Shown: positions 1 to 7,980 of the stretch, in pieces
How the letters are laid out: each line of letters begins with the position of its first letter
How positions within the stretch are numbered: the stretch's first letter is position 1
DNA from: Pirellula sp.
Lineage (GTDB): Bacteria; Planctomycetota; Planctomycetia; Pirellulales; Pirellulaceae
Direction of reading: 5' to 3'
NCBI GenBank assembly: GCA_025459355.1
Contig: JALOQS010000002.1
Span: forward strand, 1-56,506
DNA length: 56,506 nucleotides
The notes under the pieces: model-generated
Database searches by the model: none
What the model was told of the DNA's origin: nothing
The model's input: only the letters and a program-made list of their open reading frames with translations
Made by a program: the position numbers and the translations under genes

Positions 1-1315
1 CAAAAAGATGAGTGGGCAAAAATATTAAGAACGGAAACGCGTGCGGGAACGGAGAAGGTTTGTGATTCGCGCCGTTTAGGCAGGGGTTGGAAAGGGGCGA
101 ATCGGGTGAAGATTGAAGATTGAAGATTGGCGATTGAGGATTGATGATTGAGGATTGATGATTGAGGTTAAATCCGTCCAGTCTCTGGCGAGATTGGCTA
201 CGGGAGGATCGGCAATCTGAAATCATAGATCCGACCAATGTCTTGGCGAGATCGGGTGCGGGGGGGCAAAGGGCAAAAAGATGAGTGGGCAAAAATATTA
301 AGAACGGAAACGCGTGCGGGAACAGAGACGGCTTGTGGTTCTCGCCGTTTAGGCAGGGGTTGGAAAGGGGCGAATCGGGCAGGAGTGCCCAAGTTACGGG
401 GTGGGTCGATACTTCGTTCTCGTCGGTGTCCGTTAAGCGAAAACACCAATTCACGCGGGGGTGCTGTGAGTCTCTACTGGCAAGCAGAAATTCGGGTCTT
501 GTTGGTTGATACAATGAGGCTTCAAATAGTCGTTTCGATGTCAATAAAGAACAGGCGTCTGTATTTTTAGAACGACTATGATCCAGGCGAAGAGGTACCC
601 CCCCCTCGATGGATCTCAAGCTGGTTTTAATGAATCGAATGGGCGATGTCAATAAAATTTTAGCAAGGAGCAAGGGGGAGCGATAATGGTCGTGGGTGTG
701 GATTGAGACAGAAGTCGTTGATGCTTCGGGGACGGAGGATTGAAGATTGGCGAGTAGCATTGAAGATTGGCGATTGCAGATTGCAGATTGGAAAGAAAAG
801 CGTCAGATCGATCCAATCTCTGGCGAGATCGGCTACAACCATTGAAGATTTGCGATTGGCGATTGCAGATTGAAAAGAAAAGCGTTAGATCCTTCCAATC
901 TCTTGGCGAGATAGGGTGCGAACCATTGAAGATTGGCGATTGATGATTGCAGATTGAAGTTAAATCCTTCCAATCTCTGGCGAGATCGGGTGCGGGGGGG
1001 ACAAAGGGCAAAAAGATGAGTGGGCAAAAACATTAAGAACGGAAACGCGTGCGGGAATGGAGAAGGTTTGTGATTCGCGCCGTTTAGGCAGGGGTGGAAA
1101 GGGGAGAATCGGGTGAAGATTGGCGATTGGCGATTGCAGATTGGAGTTAAAACCATCCAATCTCTCGGCGAGATCGGCTACAACCATTGAAGATTGGCGA
1201 TTGATGATTGAAGATTGGAGTTGAAACCATCCAATCTCTTGGCGAGATCGGCTACGGAGGGGCGGCAATCTGAAATCGGCAATCTGAAATCGTCAATCCT
1301 TACCGTCTCTTGGGC
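1..1315. repeat. Repeat-rich non-coding region
   Basis: No convincing gene is present. A roughly 105-base module occurs three times in direct orientation, at about 1-107, 274-376 and 1009-1115, sharing the core AACGGAAACGCGTGCGGGAA and CGCCGTTTAGGCAGGGG with a few substitutions. Between them are about seven copies of a CCAATCTCTGGCGAGATCGG-like element (near 179, 237, 814, 896, 970, 1157 and 1230), each preceded by runs of GATTGAAGATTGG/GATTGATGATTGAGG variants. The short open frames here simply translate these repeats and differ in frame from copy to copy, so they are not supported as genes. The layout looks like locally duplicated intergenic repeat DNA; its function is unknown. Confidence 0.75.
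377..390. repeat. Short hairpin repeat, GGGCAGGAGTGCCC type
   Basis: GGGCA-ggag-TGCCC forms a 5-bp stem with a 4-base loop. The identical 14-mer occurs twice more in this window, at 5538-5551 and 5625-5638, in another intergenic gap. This suggests a dispersed hairpin family rather than a gene-specific signal. Confidence 0.6.
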
Positions 1316-1358
1316 TAAAAAAAGAAAGGCAGGTCGGTAAAGAATGACCGACCTGCCT
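1316..1358 (-). terminator. Rho-independent terminator of the lipoprotein/DUF1559 pair
   Basis: A perfect 12-bp stem (1327-1338 with 1347-1358, AGGCAGGTCGGT and its complement, 8-base loop) is followed on the minus strand by a T-rich tract (1315-1326 read in complement). It lies about 40 bases after the stop of the lipoprotein gene, so it most likely ends the minus-strand transcript. Confidence 0.85.
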
Positions 1359-1399
1359 GAAGATAGGCGGGGACTCCGCATGACTGGAAATAGCTTCCT

Positions 1400-1837
1400 T
1401 TAATTTAGTTTGATCGTTGGTATCTCGTTCGTCCCTGCTGCGATCTCAATAACAAGATCCGTTGTGTTCAAAGCGGAATACTTGACTGGTAAATCGTTTG
1501 GTTTGGCGACAATCGTGTCCTTGGATATCGAGACCTCGTTCCTTATCACGGTTACCTTGTATTTGCCAGCTGGGGCTCCATCTGACTGAGAGTAGGTTCC
1601 GAGCACGAACTTGCCATCGGCAGTCGATTTACCTTTAGGTCTAACGGAGTCCGGAACGCTCGAGTCAGTTGGAAAGAATGTTATCTCTGCATTTTCAACT
1701 GGTTTCCCCTTAAATTCAATTGTGCCGCTGGCCGGGTGAACGACCTCCCATGGTTTCGAACTGGAGATGCAGCCAACAGAACCTAACAGAACAAACGACA
1801 AGGTTGCAATGGTTTGAAATAGCATCTTGCTGTGCAT
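1400..1837 (-). CDS. Small lipoprotein with carboxypeptidase-regulatory-like fold
   Basis: About 145 residues. A hydrophobic signal ends in a lipobox-like SVGC, so the mature protein is probably membrane-anchored. The rest (SGTIEFKGKPVENAEITFFP, then ADGKF, then PAGKYKVTV) has the pattern of the carboxypeptidase-regulatory-like beta-sandwich that planctomycetes commonly encode next to DUF1559 genes. I chose the ATG at 1837 because AGGTGA lies 7 bases upstream; the GTG at 1846 lies inside that ribosome-binding site. It follows the DUF1559 gene on the same strand after a gap that carries a hairpin. Substrate or partner is unknown. Confidence 0.8.
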   Translation of the reverse strand: MHSKMLFQTIATLSFVLLGSVGCISSSKPWEVVHPASGTIEFKGKPVENAEITFFPTDSSVPDSVRPKGKSTADGKFVLGTYSQSDGAPAGKYKVTVIRNEVSISKDTIVAKPNDLPVKYSALNTTDLVIEIAAGTNEIPTIKLN

Positions 1838-1887
1838 AACGATCACCTGTTTCCTGGACTTTTATGTATTTGCTGACGGCATCGGAT

Positions 1888-1916
1888 GAGGACGCTGGCT
1901 GTTACCCAGCGTCCTC
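1888..1916 (-). promoter_or_regulatory. Intercistronic hairpin between DUF1559 and lipoprotein genes
   Basis: A perfect 11-bp stem (GAGGACGCTGG at 1888-1898 with its complement at 1906-1916) has a 7-base loop. No T tract follows on the minus strand, so it is more likely an mRNA-processing, stability or attenuation element than a full terminator. Confidence 0.5.
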
Positions 1917-1958
1917 TCGTGAGTGGTAATTACTACGATTCTGCTCCGAGGTTCCGAA

Positions 1959-3107
1959 TTAAAACTCGGACGAAACTTCACCGCCTGCGGGAGTAGCCAA
2001 TCCAATAAAGGCCCTGAAGGAGATGTTTTCCGACAAGAACTGTACTGAACCGTCTCCCATCGTGAAGTGAGCACCACCGCTATGGAAGGAATAAGGCGCC
2101 CCGGTTCCGTGTGTCGCAATAGGGGTTCCGAGAATGGTTGCTGCGATCCCTTGGGCTGTGTAGTTAAGCCCTCGGATATTGTGGCCATTGGTCCAGTTAA
2201 AGGCCGTTGTGCCGCCTAACACACCTCGCGGGTCGTTGGTTGATCCAAACAGGATAATGTCACTGGCTGGACGAGACCATCCGCCAGAGTTTAAGCGATC
2301 GGTGTTACTGGATGATGCATCGGTATCGGTCAAGGCATTTCCCAAAGGCAACCGTCTGCCTCGAACGTACACAAACGGACGGCCTGCCGACTCTGCGATG
2401 GCAATGGTGTTCGACAAGCCATCGGTAACGTTAGAAAACTTTGCACCCGGTCTCGTTTGCAATCCCGTGCTGCCATTGATGGTCGCGTTCTTGGGGAAGA
2501 AACCACGCACATAACGATAAGGTGGGTTCACCCCGGCAAAGATCTCGGCAGGATCCTGAAATTGATCTGGGGCCGCGACACCTAGCAATTGCGTGAAGAC
2601 GCCGATGCTTATGCCGTACACAGGGGAATAGTCCGTGGTGGCTGCAATGTTAGGGATGAACTGCGGATTGCTCCCTGGAGGTGCAGTATCCAGAACAATC
2701 CCATTCGGATTGGACGGGCAAGCGTACGTTGGAATCGGTGTTTGTGACAAAGGAATGTTTGTCCCCTGATTCCAGTTGATACCCTTGTTGTACTGATTGA
2801 ATATGTTTCCTTGTTCGATGTAAGGGAGTAAATCGGTCAACACCGATACACGACTCTGCTCACCGGATCCAGAAATGTTGGAGGGGGGCCGGAGGCTGGT
2901 TGGCAAGCTCTTGCGTGCGCTTTCAAAGTTATGAAACGCGAGTCCGATTTGTTTGGCATTATTGGAACATTGCATCCGTCGCGCGGCTTCCCGAGCAGCT
3001 TGCACGGCGGGCAGTAGCAATCCCACTAGAATCCCGATGATGGCAATCACAACGAGCAACTCAACGAGCGTAAATCCTTTACGACCTACTATCCTTTTTC
3101 TCAACAT
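1959..3107 (-). CDS. DUF1559 protein with type IV pilin-like N-terminus
   Basis: 382 residues. A prepilin-type cleavage/methylation motif (KGFTLVELLVVIAIIGILVG, residues about 10-29) precedes the conserved LLPAVQAAREAARRMQC helix typical of the planctomycete DUF1559 (SBP_bac_10) family. The C-terminus has the family HSGG...DGSVQF signature (the H-X9-DG motif). Such proteins are probably exported and processed like pseudopilins; their function is unknown, although the family is very abundant in planctomycetes. It is the first gene of a two-gene unit with the lipoprotein downstream. A paralogue lies at 12710-13750 and is nearly identical over the first 40 residues. Confidence 0.92.
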   Translation of the reverse strand: MLRKRIVGRKGFTLVELLVVIAIIGILVGLLLPAVQAAREAARRMQCSNNAKQIGLAFHNFESARKSLPTSLRPPSNISGSGEQSRVSVLTDLLPYIEQGNIFNQYNKGINWNQGTNIPLSQTPIPTYACPSNPNGIVLDTAPPGSNPQFIPNIAATTDYSPVYGISIGVFTQLLGVAAPDQFQDPAEIFAGVNPPYRYVRGFFPKNATINGSTGLQTRPGAKFSNVTDGLSNTIAIAESAGRPFVYVRGRRLPLGNALTDTDASSSNTDRLNSGGWSRPASDIILFGSTNDPRGVLGGTTAFNWTNGHNIRGLNYTAQGIAATILGTPIATHGTGAPYSFHSGGAHFTMGDGSVQFLSENISFRAFIGLATPAGGEVSSEF

Positions 3108-3588
3108 AACCTGGTTCCTAAAAACGGGAGAGTCATTGGTAGGCGACGTTCCCTCATCTCGATGAAAACTCGAAACGTTTCGTCGCTAGCACAAGCCTCT
3201 CGGGCACGGTTCAGTACATTGACCTGCTGCGTCCCCCAAACGAATCGTGACTTATGCGAAGCACCAATTACGCATTTGGGATGCCAAACCAGATGGAAAT
3301 TTTCTTTTAAACTTTCGAAATGCGACAAATACGTGTAATTCGCCAGGAAAAACCGAGCATTTCGAGTACTCTTGGCTCAACAGAATTAACCAAGACTACG
3401 GTTATAGCGATTCGTTTCGGTGGTCCCCCACGATATGAAGCAGCCTCCCGTTAATGGTCATGGTGTCCGTGATTTATGATGGGCACCGGGAGCATTCGCT
3501 GCGCAAATGATGGCATAGAGACCAGAGAAAGGAACGATTGCGAATGGTTGATGCAGGCTAATGCTATGATCGGATGCACCGTTTGATT
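3108..3588. other. Intergenic gap, no gene seen
   Basis: About 480 bases between the start of the DUF1559 gene and the end of the small ACP-like gene, both on the minus strand. Short open frames here have no recognisable features. The promoter of the DUF1559 unit should lie in the left part, but no confident -35/-10 pair can be named. Confidence 0.5.
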
Positions 3589-3870
3589 TTAATCGGCGTG
3601 GAGATCTTCAACAAATCGTTGCTCCGGATAAATTCTGTCATAATCCACTCCGAGTTGTTCCGCGATGATTCTTCGGACCTTTAGGGCTCGCTCACGATCG
3701 ACGCCCGGGGAGCAGCGACGCAGAAATTCGTCCTCTGAGATCGGAGGCCATTTCTTTGGGCATGGCACGCGTTTGGCGTCAAGCCAGAGAAAGGCGAATA
3801 GCAAAATAAAAGGGATTAAGATGATCCCGATCTCGACAATCCACTTGTTCATATCATTTCTTTGATTCAC
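3589..3870 (-). CDS. Small membrane-anchored protein with truncated acyl-carrier-like segment
   Basis: 93 residues from a GTG at 3870 that overlaps the AAA+ gene stop by 4 bases (GTGA); an ATG at 3852 is an alternative start. One transmembrane segment (about residues 9-28, IVEIGIILIPFILLFAFLWL) is followed by a soluble tail. The tail, VRRIIAEQLGVDYDRIYPEQ then RFVEDLHAD, closely resembles helix I and the loop of acyl carrier proteins. It stops exactly where the phosphopantetheine-serine motif DSL would begin, so it cannot be a functional carrier. The tight overlap suggests co-translation with the ATPase. The function is unknown. Confidence 0.7.
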   Translation of the reverse strand: MNQRNDMNKWIVEIGIILIPFILLFAFLWLDAKRVPCPKKWPPISEDEFLRRCSPGVDRERALKVRRIIAEQLGVDYDRIYPEQRFVEDLHAD

Positions 3871-5306
3871 AACCCCGATGAATCCGATTCGTCCGATTCA
3901 CGGCTTTCCAACTGAGAGTCGATGGAATTCTGAACTCTACTCGGCCCATCGGGATGTAACATGTCCTGGCTATTAACAGCCCCTCGGGTCTCCAAAGCAG
4001 ATTGAGCACCGAGCAATGTTTTCGTCAAAGGCCCACCCGCAAAAAGCAGTTCGCCCAAGGCTTCTTCGATATGCTGATCCTTTACTACGATATCTCCACG
4101 CGAATCCATCGCGGCGAGCATAGCTGCCTTTCGGAGTAGCTCTCGAATAAAAGAGGCACTGACACCTTGTAATCGCTTGGCATATTCGTCAAGGCTTGTG
4201 ACATCCAACGTCAAGCCAACAGAGTACAGTGCGAAAAGTCGTCGTCTGCAGTCTTCATTGGGCAGAGGTATCTCGATCGCTTGATCAATTAGCCCAGGTC
4301 GCGCGGCTAATGCCGGCTCCAATACATCGGGCCGATTGGTTGTCAGGATGAACAGTACATCCGCATCCTCGGCTAAACCGTCCATTTGATTCAGCAATTC
4401 GAATAGCACGGCATTGGCATCAATCATCTGTCTCTCACGTCGCGTTCCAACCAAATCGACATCTTCGAGGATAACAGTGGCCGGTTGTAACATTCTCGCC
4501 ATTCCGCAAACATCTTGAATCGATCCGACTCCTGAACCAGTCATCAAAAAAACCGTTCTCCCCGGCATTCGAGAGGCCAGATACATCGCTGAATACGTTT
4601 TACCCGTCCCTGGCGGACCGTATAGGAGAATGCCTCGCTTTAAGTGTCGGCCAGCCGCCTTGAGTCGCTCGGCATGTTCGCTGAATGCAATGGTATGACG
4701 CTCGATGCGCACTAGCAAATCTTCGGGAAGCACAATTTGCTCGCGGCTTACCTTTGGAAGTGATTTAAAACCTATGGCTACACTTCCGGTGCAATCTCGA
4801 TCCAAAGTTAAAACGTGTCCACGAAAGGCGCTGCTCTTTCGAATCAACTCGGTTAGCCGATGCGCAAAGCCTTCACCAGCCTCTTTTTCCGACGCCATGA
4901 CTTCGACGATGACTCCTTCGCGACGGTATTCGTGATCGGCAATCAATAGCGCAAGTGGTTGATCGTTGACTTTCAAAAGGTAAAGGCCGCGTTTAACACA
5001 TGACAACCTTTTGTCATTGGGCAGCGGTACGTCGACGTACTCCACTGGGCCTTCGTTTACGTGCCCTGATGATTCGGGGCGAGTTAGTTTGGATAAGGTT
5101 ACGGAATTGTAGTCTTCGCTGAGTGAGTACCCAAGCAATTCAGGAAGCACATCGGAACCGCCTAATAGTTCTTCCAACGCAAGGTGAACGTTGGCGCGAT
5201 TATAGGCGGGGTAGCTTTGCTCGATAATGGTCAACGTTGCGGGATCAGCTTGGAAGTGGTTGTTGACGCGGTCGCACAATGTTGGCTTTGGTTTTTTGAA
5301 GATCAT
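3867..5306 (-). CDS. AAA+ ATPase (FtsH/CDC48-like ATPase domain)
   Basis: 479 residues. A family-specific N-terminal region (1-215) precedes one AAA+ module: Walker A GPPGTGKT (230-237), Walker B VILEDVD (278-284), sensor-1 TTNR (322-325) and a probable arginine-finger region AARPGLIDQAIEIPLP (335-350), with the alpha-helical lid after it. The C-terminal tail is acidic and Ser-rich. There is no protease, transmembrane or helicase domain, so it is probably a protein-remodelling ATPase with unknown substrate. It starts at ATG 5306 and overlaps the small membrane protein downstream by 4 bases, making a likely two-gene operon. Confidence 0.85.
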   Translation of the reverse strand: MIFKKPKPTLCDRVNNHFQADPATLTIIEQSYPAYNRANVHLALEELLGGSDVLPELLGYSLSEDYNSVTLSKLTRPESSGHVNEGPVEYVDVPLPNDKRLSCVKRGLYLLKVNDQPLALLIADHEYRREGVIVEVMASEKEAGEGFAHRLTELIRKSSAFRGHVLTLDRDCTGSVAIGFKSLPKVSREQIVLPEDLLVRIERHTIAFSEHAERLKAAGRHLKRGILLYGPPGTGKTYSAMYLASRMPGRTVFLMTGSGVGSIQDVCGMARMLQPATVILEDVDLVGTRRERQMIDANAVLFELLNQMDGLAEDADVLFILTTNRPDVLEPALAARPGLIDQAIEIPLPNEDCRRRLFALYSVGLTLDVTSLDEYAKRLQGVSASFIRELLRKAAMLAAMDSRGDIVVKDQHIEEALGELLFAGGPLTKTLLGAQSALETRGAVNSQDMLHPDGPSRVQNSIDSQLESRESDESDSSGL

Positions 5307-5346
5307 AAATCTACCCTAATGTGCTTGCTGATTTCATGATAGTTGG

Positions 5347-5425
<79 letters not shown>

Positions 5426-5535
5426 ACGGGGTTGGCGATTCGATTACGAGGACGAGCACTATTTCATTGAGCACGAGCACGAAAAGCAACGAAGCTTGGT
5501 TTTCGATGCCTTGAAATGTGGGTAAAGCAAGGGGA

Positions 5536-5651
5536 ACGGGCAGGAGTGCCCATTTTACGATTGAACGGGCCTGGAGACCCGTTCTACATTTTAACGGGCC
5601 TGGAGACCCGTTCTACGATGAAACGGGCAGGAGTGCCCATTTTACGATTGA
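5536..5651. repeat. Cluster of four short hairpin repeats
   Basis: Four hairpins are spaced about 29 bases apart: GGGCAGGAGTGCCC at 5538-5551, ACGGGCCTGGAGACCCGT at 5565-5582, the same 18-mer at 5594-5611, and GGGCAGGAGTGCCC at 5625-5638. They are joined by TTCTAC or TTTTACGATT spacers. The order is A-B-B-A. The A element recurs at 377-390, which indicates a dispersed intergenic family. No gene is present between 5307 and 5656. Confidence 0.8.
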
Positions 5652-5656
5652 AGGGG

Positions 5657-6130
5657 CTAAGGGGTGAGGAATACTGGATCGAACAAGTTCCAAAATCCTG
5701 TGTAATACACTGCATAGTAGACGGCAATAAACGCACCGTAACTGCATGCTGCTATCCCCGCGGTATGTACCGCTGCGATCGCTATTCCACGTAAGCCCCG
5801 TGTGATGATTAGATAGAGTATCAACGAGGCCGGGCACAGCAATAGATGAAGCATGCGGAGAATAGGATGAAAGGCTTGGTGCCTAATCCGTGCGTCATTG
5901 ATTGCCCAGACGGTGCCGACGACGGCAAAAATCACAGACGATGCAAAGTAAATCGACGTGTTCTCGTAGTAGAAAACGTTTGAAGCGAACGAGAAGACTG
6001 AGACTAGATAAAGCGATGCGATTAGCAGGGTTTGCATCGACCATCGCGATTTCGGCGCGGACGCTTGGTCCGGTGAGGGTTCGTAAGTCGGGGTGTAAGG
6101 TGACTCTTGATGTTCGGGCTGGCTATTCAT
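5657..6130 (-). CDS. Hypothetical four-helix membrane protein
   Basis: About 157 residues from the ATG at 6130 (a TTG at 6142 is less likely). A Pro/Ser/Glu-rich cytoplasmic N-terminus of about 30 residues is followed by four hydrophobic segments (roughly residues 36-52, 59-78, 95-113 and 116-140). No catalytic motif is seen and I do not recognise the family. It is a probable inner-membrane protein of unknown function, preceded on the same strand by the thioredoxin-like gene. Confidence 0.6.
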   Translation of the reverse strand: MNSQPEHQESPYTPTYEPSPDQASAPKSRWSMQTLLIASLYLVSVFSFASNVFYYENTSIYFASSVIFAVVGTVWAINDARIRHQAFHPILRMLHLLLCPASLILYLIITRGLRGIAIAAVHTAGIAACSYGAFIAVYYAVYYTGFWNLFDPVFLTP

Positions 6131-6189
6131 TTCAAAACTCAATCAATTGCCTTCTTTATCAACGATAACTTGTTTTGCTCAATGTATTT

Positions 6190-6226
6190 GCACATTGCCA
6201 GCATGCTAAACGTGCTGGCAATGTGC
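6190..6226 (-). repeat. 14-bp perfect inverted repeat
   Basis: GCACATTGCCAGCA (6190-6203) and its exact complement (6213-6226) are separated by 9 bases. It lies between the thioredoxin-like gene end (6279) and the membrane protein start. No T tract follows on either strand, so it may be a processing or stability hairpin, a non-canonical terminator or a protein-binding site. Confidence 0.6.
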
Positions 6227-6278
6227 GGAGTCGTAGCGATCCGTCATTTTCATCTCGCCGAAGTGACGGTATGAGAAG

Positions 6279-7331
6279 CTATTCAGCGAGCAACTCTTGG
6301 ATCATTTTATGCAGGTCCTCTGCATTCTTCTCGCCAGAACCAACACGAACCAGACGTACAATTCCTTTTTTGTCAACGAGAACCGCTTGGGGAATGCCGG
6401 TGACTGCGAAGTGATCTCCAAACGCATCTTCATTCGAGGTGACGACGAAACCGTGCTTTAGTTCGTAAGACTCGCGAAATTTCTCTAGCATGGCGAGTTC
6501 CGCCTCTGTCGAAACCTTGTCTTCTGATTTTTGGGCTTTCGACGTTTCGGCGTTCCAATCGTAGTTGTAGAACTTGGTTGCACCGACGATGACCAGCCCC
6601 TTTTCGGAATACTCGTCATGCCATTCTTTGAGATGTGGAAAGGTAGCGATACAAGGGCCACACCAAACGGCCCAGAAATCGAGCAATACGACTTTACCTT
6701 TCAGATCGGCGAGCGATTTGGCATCCATCGCTACATAGTGGTTGTTTTCAGCGAAGTCACCAAAATCTTTGGCTGGTTTTCCCACGAGTTCTGCTCGTTT
6801 GATTTCCGTTTCGATGGTGCGATTTAGGTTTTCAAGTGATCGCTGGAAAGACTTCAAGGCATTCTCGGATTCTTTCGAGGAGTCCAATTTGCTATACCGA
6901 TCAAGATTGGCTTCGATCGATTTGAGTTGAGCTAAAGCGTCGGAGGGATTGATTCGAGCCAAACGGCTTGCACGAGCTTGGGCGAATCCGAAGTAGGCTG
7001 TGAAGTCCTCTCGGGAAATGGTTTCACCAGCGACAAAACTTTCGGCGATCTTGATCGCCTTGGCATCAACCTGGTTTGCTTCTTCGGGAAACTTTGAACC
7101 CAGGGATTGTACAAACATCGTAGCAAGAGGAAGGAATGCCTTTCCGTCTTCGGTCGACTTCATCAATTCATCCAATTCCCGTTTCGCTTCGTCTGCTTTC
7201 CCACTGCGTAGAAAGTTTTGCACAATCATGGTTACAACCGAATTGGCAAGTGGCGTTCCTTGCAATTTCTTTCTCGCCGTTTCCAGTTGCTGGAGCGTTT
7301 CCACGCTATCGCTTGAGGCCATGGAGAACAT
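6279..7331 (-). CDS. TlpA-like thioredoxin-fold protein, C-terminal part of frameshifted gene
   Basis: 350 residues from the first in-frame ATG. An alpha-helical, tetratricopeptide-like region (about 1-195) precedes a thioredoxin domain with VVLLDFWAVWCGPC, the classic redox-active WCGPC, and a cis-proline region (TGIPQAVLVDKKG). This is the architecture of periplasmic TlpA/ResA-like thiol-disulfide oxidoreductases. The natural N-terminus, with its signal peptide, lies in another frame at 7232-7717. A one-base loss near 7331-7356 separates the two, so the reading frame given here lacks its export signal. Confidence 0.8.
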   Translation of the reverse strand: MFSMASSDSVETLQQLETARKKLQGTPLANSVVTMIVQNFLRSGKADEAKRELDELMKSTEDGKAFLPLATMFVQSLGSKFPEEANQVDAKAIKIAESFVAGETISREDFTAYFGFAQARASRLARINPSDALAQLKSIEANLDRYSKLDSSKESENALKSFQRSLENLNRTIETEIKRAELVGKPAKDFGDFAENNHYVAMDAKSLADLKGKVVLLDFWAVWCGPCIATFPHLKEWHDEYSEKGLVIVGATKFYNYDWNAETSKAQKSEDKVSTEAELAMLEKFRESYELKHGFVVTSNEDAFGDHFAVTGIPQAVLVDKKGIVRLVRVGSGEKNAEDLHKMIQELLAE

Positions 7332-7717
7332 GCTAAGCGTGCTGCGTCGACAAACTTTTTCAGTTGTGCAGCAGCGCGATCAGCGGCTCCTTGGCGATCG
7401 CTTCTCATGGATGCTGAGATCATCGTGACGTTATCGCGAAGAAGATCGACATTGAGCGGATCTTTTGCCAGTGCTGCATCGACCAATGCTGCTGCATCCG
7501 ATACCTTCTGTTCACGGATTAACTTAAGAAATTCTTCGCGGACGTACTCATCTTTGGTTGGTTTCTCTTCCGTGGTCTTTGTCTCTTGATCTCCGTCTTG
7601 TGCAATCCCGTACGAGGTGCCTGCGATTAGGGGCACAGGTGCCAACAAGGTGATTAGTCCGAGACGGCAGATTCGATTCGGTTTGGTAGTCGTGCACCGA
7701 AAAACTTTACGAAGCAT
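7232..7717 (-). CDS. N-terminal part of the frameshifted TlpA-like gene
   Basis: 161 residues, of which only about the first 125 look genuine. A signal peptide (LGLITLLAPVPLIAGTSYGIAQ) is followed by a charged, helical region up to AAQLKKFVDAA near 7345. After that the reading becomes nonsense, while the neighbouring frame continues with STLSMFSMASSDSVETLQQL into the thioredoxin protein. A -1 shift joins them into one protein of about 480 residues. The cause could be mutation, sequencing error or, less likely, programmed slippage at the GAAAAAG run (7355-7361). Confidence 0.7.
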   Translation of the reverse strand: MLRKVFRCTTTKPNRICRLGLITLLAPVPLIAGTSYGIAQDGDQETKTTEEKPTKDEYVREEFLKLIREQKVSDAAALVDAALAKDPLNVDLLRDNVTMISASMRSDRQGAADRAAAQLKKFVDAARLACSPWPQAIAWKRSSNWKRRERNCKERHLPIRL

Positions 7718-7800
7718 AATGGAAACAATCCTCAGTATAGAAAAAAACGAATTGAGCCGATTGGGTGACGCCGAGAGGCTTAGGTCTCTCGAAGAGTGTT

Positions 7801-7837
7801 CGAAAGAAAAGCGATCCCCAGATCAGACCTGGATCGC
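7801..7837 (-). terminator. Rho-independent terminator after the DUF1549-DUF1501 operon
   Basis: GCGATCC (7811-7817) and GGATCGC (7831-7837) form a 7-bp stem that extends by a further AG/CT with a bulge. On the minus strand it is followed directly by TTTTCTTT. It lies about 145 bases after the DUF1501 stop and upstream of the thioredoxin-like gene. Confidence 0.7.
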
Positions 7838-7909
7838 CAATGGTAACCAATTTCCATCCAGGTTGCCACGGTTTTGATTCCTCAATTGCGTCTGAAACCA
7901 AGACGAAAT

Positions 7910-7957
7910 CCCGTCCCAGGGGAACAAAAGGCGGGGAATTGTTGCCCCAAGGACGGG
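7910..7957 (-). promoter_or_regulatory. Long imperfect hairpin just after the DUF1501 gene
   Basis: CCCGTCC (7910-7916) pairs with GGACGGG (7951-7957), and an inner AGGGGAACA/TGTTGCCCC segment extends the stem with one bulge. It begins 23 bases after the DUF1501 stop. Without a T run it may act as an mRNA 3'-end stabiliser upstream of the terminator at 7801-7837. Confidence 0.5.
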
Positions 7958-7980
7958 AATCTTGGCTATTGACTATTGGA

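Noticed and set aside
198-1381. Several open frames of 60-120 codons in the first 1.4 kb
   Set aside because: They translate short DNA repeats in shifting frames and strands, with no gene-like start or family similarity.
7355-7361. GAAAAAG as a programmed -1 frameshift site in the thioredoxin gene
   Set aside because: The heptamer is not a full X-XXY-YYZ match and the best protein continuity joins further downstream, so a simple base loss is more likely.
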